Source: an uncultured Clostridia bacterium (lineage in GTDB: Bacteria > Bacillota > Clostridia > Christensenellales > Aristaeellaceae). Taken from it: a stretch of 30,968 bases of DNA. Under the pieces are notes generated by a model, which searched no databases, was not told the origin of the DNA, and saw nothing but the letters and a program-made list of their open reading frames with translations. The position numbers were made by a program, and so were the translations under genes. Where the stretch lies: assembly GCA_934631025.1 (NCBI GenBank), contig CAKTXR010000028.1, positions 1 to 30,968 of the forward strand. The letters run 5' to 3'. Below, in pieces: positions 30,186 through 30,968 of this stretch (position 1 is the stretch's first letter; each line of letters begins with the position of its first letter).

Positions 30186-30968
30186 GACTGCCTGAATTGC
30201 TCGCGCCCGCGGGCGGTGAAAAGCAGCTCAAAGCCGCCGTTCGATTCGGCGCGGACGCCGTCTATCTGGGCGCGAACCGCTACGGCATGCGCGCCCATGC
30301 CGGCAACTTTGACGAAGAAACGCTCGCACGCGCGACAAAATGGTGCCACGCGCGCGGCGTAAAGGTCTATCTGACGCTCAACATATTCGCCTATGACGAG
30401 GACATTGCGCCGCTCGTCGATCTGGCGAAATACGCCGTGCGGATCTGCGGCGTGGACGCGCTGATCATGGCCGATGCGGGCGCGATCGCCGCCGTCATGG
30501 ATGAAATTCCAGAAGCGGAGATCCACCTGAGCACGCAGATGAGCACAATGAACGCGCGCGCCGTCCGATTCTGGCATGACGCAGGCATAAAGCGCGTCGT
30601 TCTCTCACGCGAGGTGTCGCTCGACCGCATCAAGGCTCTGCGCGCGGCAATTCCGCAGAGCTGCGAGCTGGAAGCGTTCGTCCACGGCGCGGTGTGTATG
30701 TCTTATTCGGGCCGCTGCACGCTGAGCAAATACCTGACCGGCCGCGACGCGAACCGCGGCGACTGCGCGCAGGCCTGCCGCTGGACATACCGCCTTGAGG
30801 AGCAGAAGCGTCTGGGCGAATATTTCCCCGTTGAAGAAACGGCAGAGGGCGTTCACATATTCAGCGCGGGCGACATGAATATGCTGCCCTATCTCGACCG
30901 GCTGTGCGATATTCCGCTCGATTCGTTCAAGATCGAGGGGCGCATGAAGAACGAATATTATGTCGCAA
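30182..30968 (+). CDS. U32 family peptidase / tRNA-hydroxylation protein TrhP-like (3' end cut)
   Basis: 262 codons are visible and the frame is open at the window end. It begins GTG at 30182, overlapping the mltG stop as GTGA, which implies coupled translation. MRLPELLAPAGGEKQLKAAV, FGADAVYLGANRYGMRA and the U32 signature EAFVHGAVCMSYSGRC (followed by GDCAQACRW, cysteines for a possible iron-sulfur cluster) are clear. Members downstream of mltG (YrrN/YrrO in Bacillus) act in 5-hydroxyuridine formation at tRNA U34 using prephenate-derived chemistry; the peptidase name is historical. The part seen corresponds to the first barrel domain. Confidence 0.93.
   Translation, partial: MRLPELLAPAGGEKQLKAAVRFGADAVYLGANRYGMRAHAGNFDEETLARATKWCHARGVKVYLTLNIFAYDEDIAPLVDLAKYAVRICGVDALIMADAGAIAAVMDEIPEAEIHLSTQMSTMNARAVRFWHDAGIKRVVLSREVSLDRIKALRAAIPQSCELEAFVHGAVCMSYSGRCTLSKYLTGRDANRGDCAQACRWTYRLEEQKRLGEYFPVEETAEGVHIFSAGDMNMLPYLDRLCDIPLDSFKIEGRMKNEYYVA

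Overview
The window comes from a moderately GC-rich Bacillota genome, most likely a gut Clostridia lineage such as Christensenellales. Its housekeeping genes are Gram-positive in type: dnaG-sigA, TrmK, NIF3/YqfO, RNase J with no RNase E, YlbF, MltG followed by a U32 peptidase, and PpdK. Promoters are SigA-like and strong AGGAGG ribosome sites are common. Taxonomy is inferred from protein families only. No tRNA, rRNA, CRISPR array or intact mobile element was seen.

Layout. (1) 1-245: an N-terminally cut fragment of a phage terminase large subunit on the minus strand, running off the window. (2) 266-1216: a DUF3810 membrane metalloprotease-like gene. (3) 1272-6433, minus strand: a housekeeping cluster, in transcription order dnaG, sigA (TTG start), trmK, nif3, zinc-ribbon coiled-coil gene. 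(4) 6669-7205: a YdcF/DUF218 protein. (5) 7343-14033, plus strand: a carbohydrate cluster behind a near-consensus promoter, holding an AraA/FucI-like isomerase, a GH39-like glycosidase, a fused P-loop-like/class I mannose-6-phosphate isomerase protein, a ROK protein and an RpiR regulator. (6) 14034-14284: two operator-like palindromes, then a dense block of RNA hairpins with no protein gene. (7) 14285-16741, minus: a small NrdD-tail-like protein and a GH78 rhamnosidase-like enzyme. (8) 16898-20433, minus: an ABC sugar importer (two permeases and a binding protein, no ATPase). (9) 20790-23581, minus: a PHP phosphoesterase, a PlsC-like acyltransferase with a broken catalytic motif and a NodB deacetylase. 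(10) 23719-26364, minus: ppdK. (11) 26774-30968, plus: RNase J, YlbF, MltG and a U32 peptidase that is cut by the window end.

How it fits together. The importer, GH78 and GH39 enzymes could take in and cut a rhamnose- or pentose-containing glycan. The isomerase, isomerase fusion and ROK protein could then convert and phosphorylate the sugars, under RpiR control by a sugar phosphate. The best clue for an undescribed system is a recurring palindrome, roughly ACARAC-YNNR-GTYTGTTT. It lies upstream of the ROK-rpiR pair (three copies), just after rpiR (two) and in the gap at 22545-22585 (two). One two-site module is duplicated between 12132-12171 and 22545-22585. The second puzzle is the compact RNA-like element at 14096-14230, which has mutually exclusive pairings and its own terminator.
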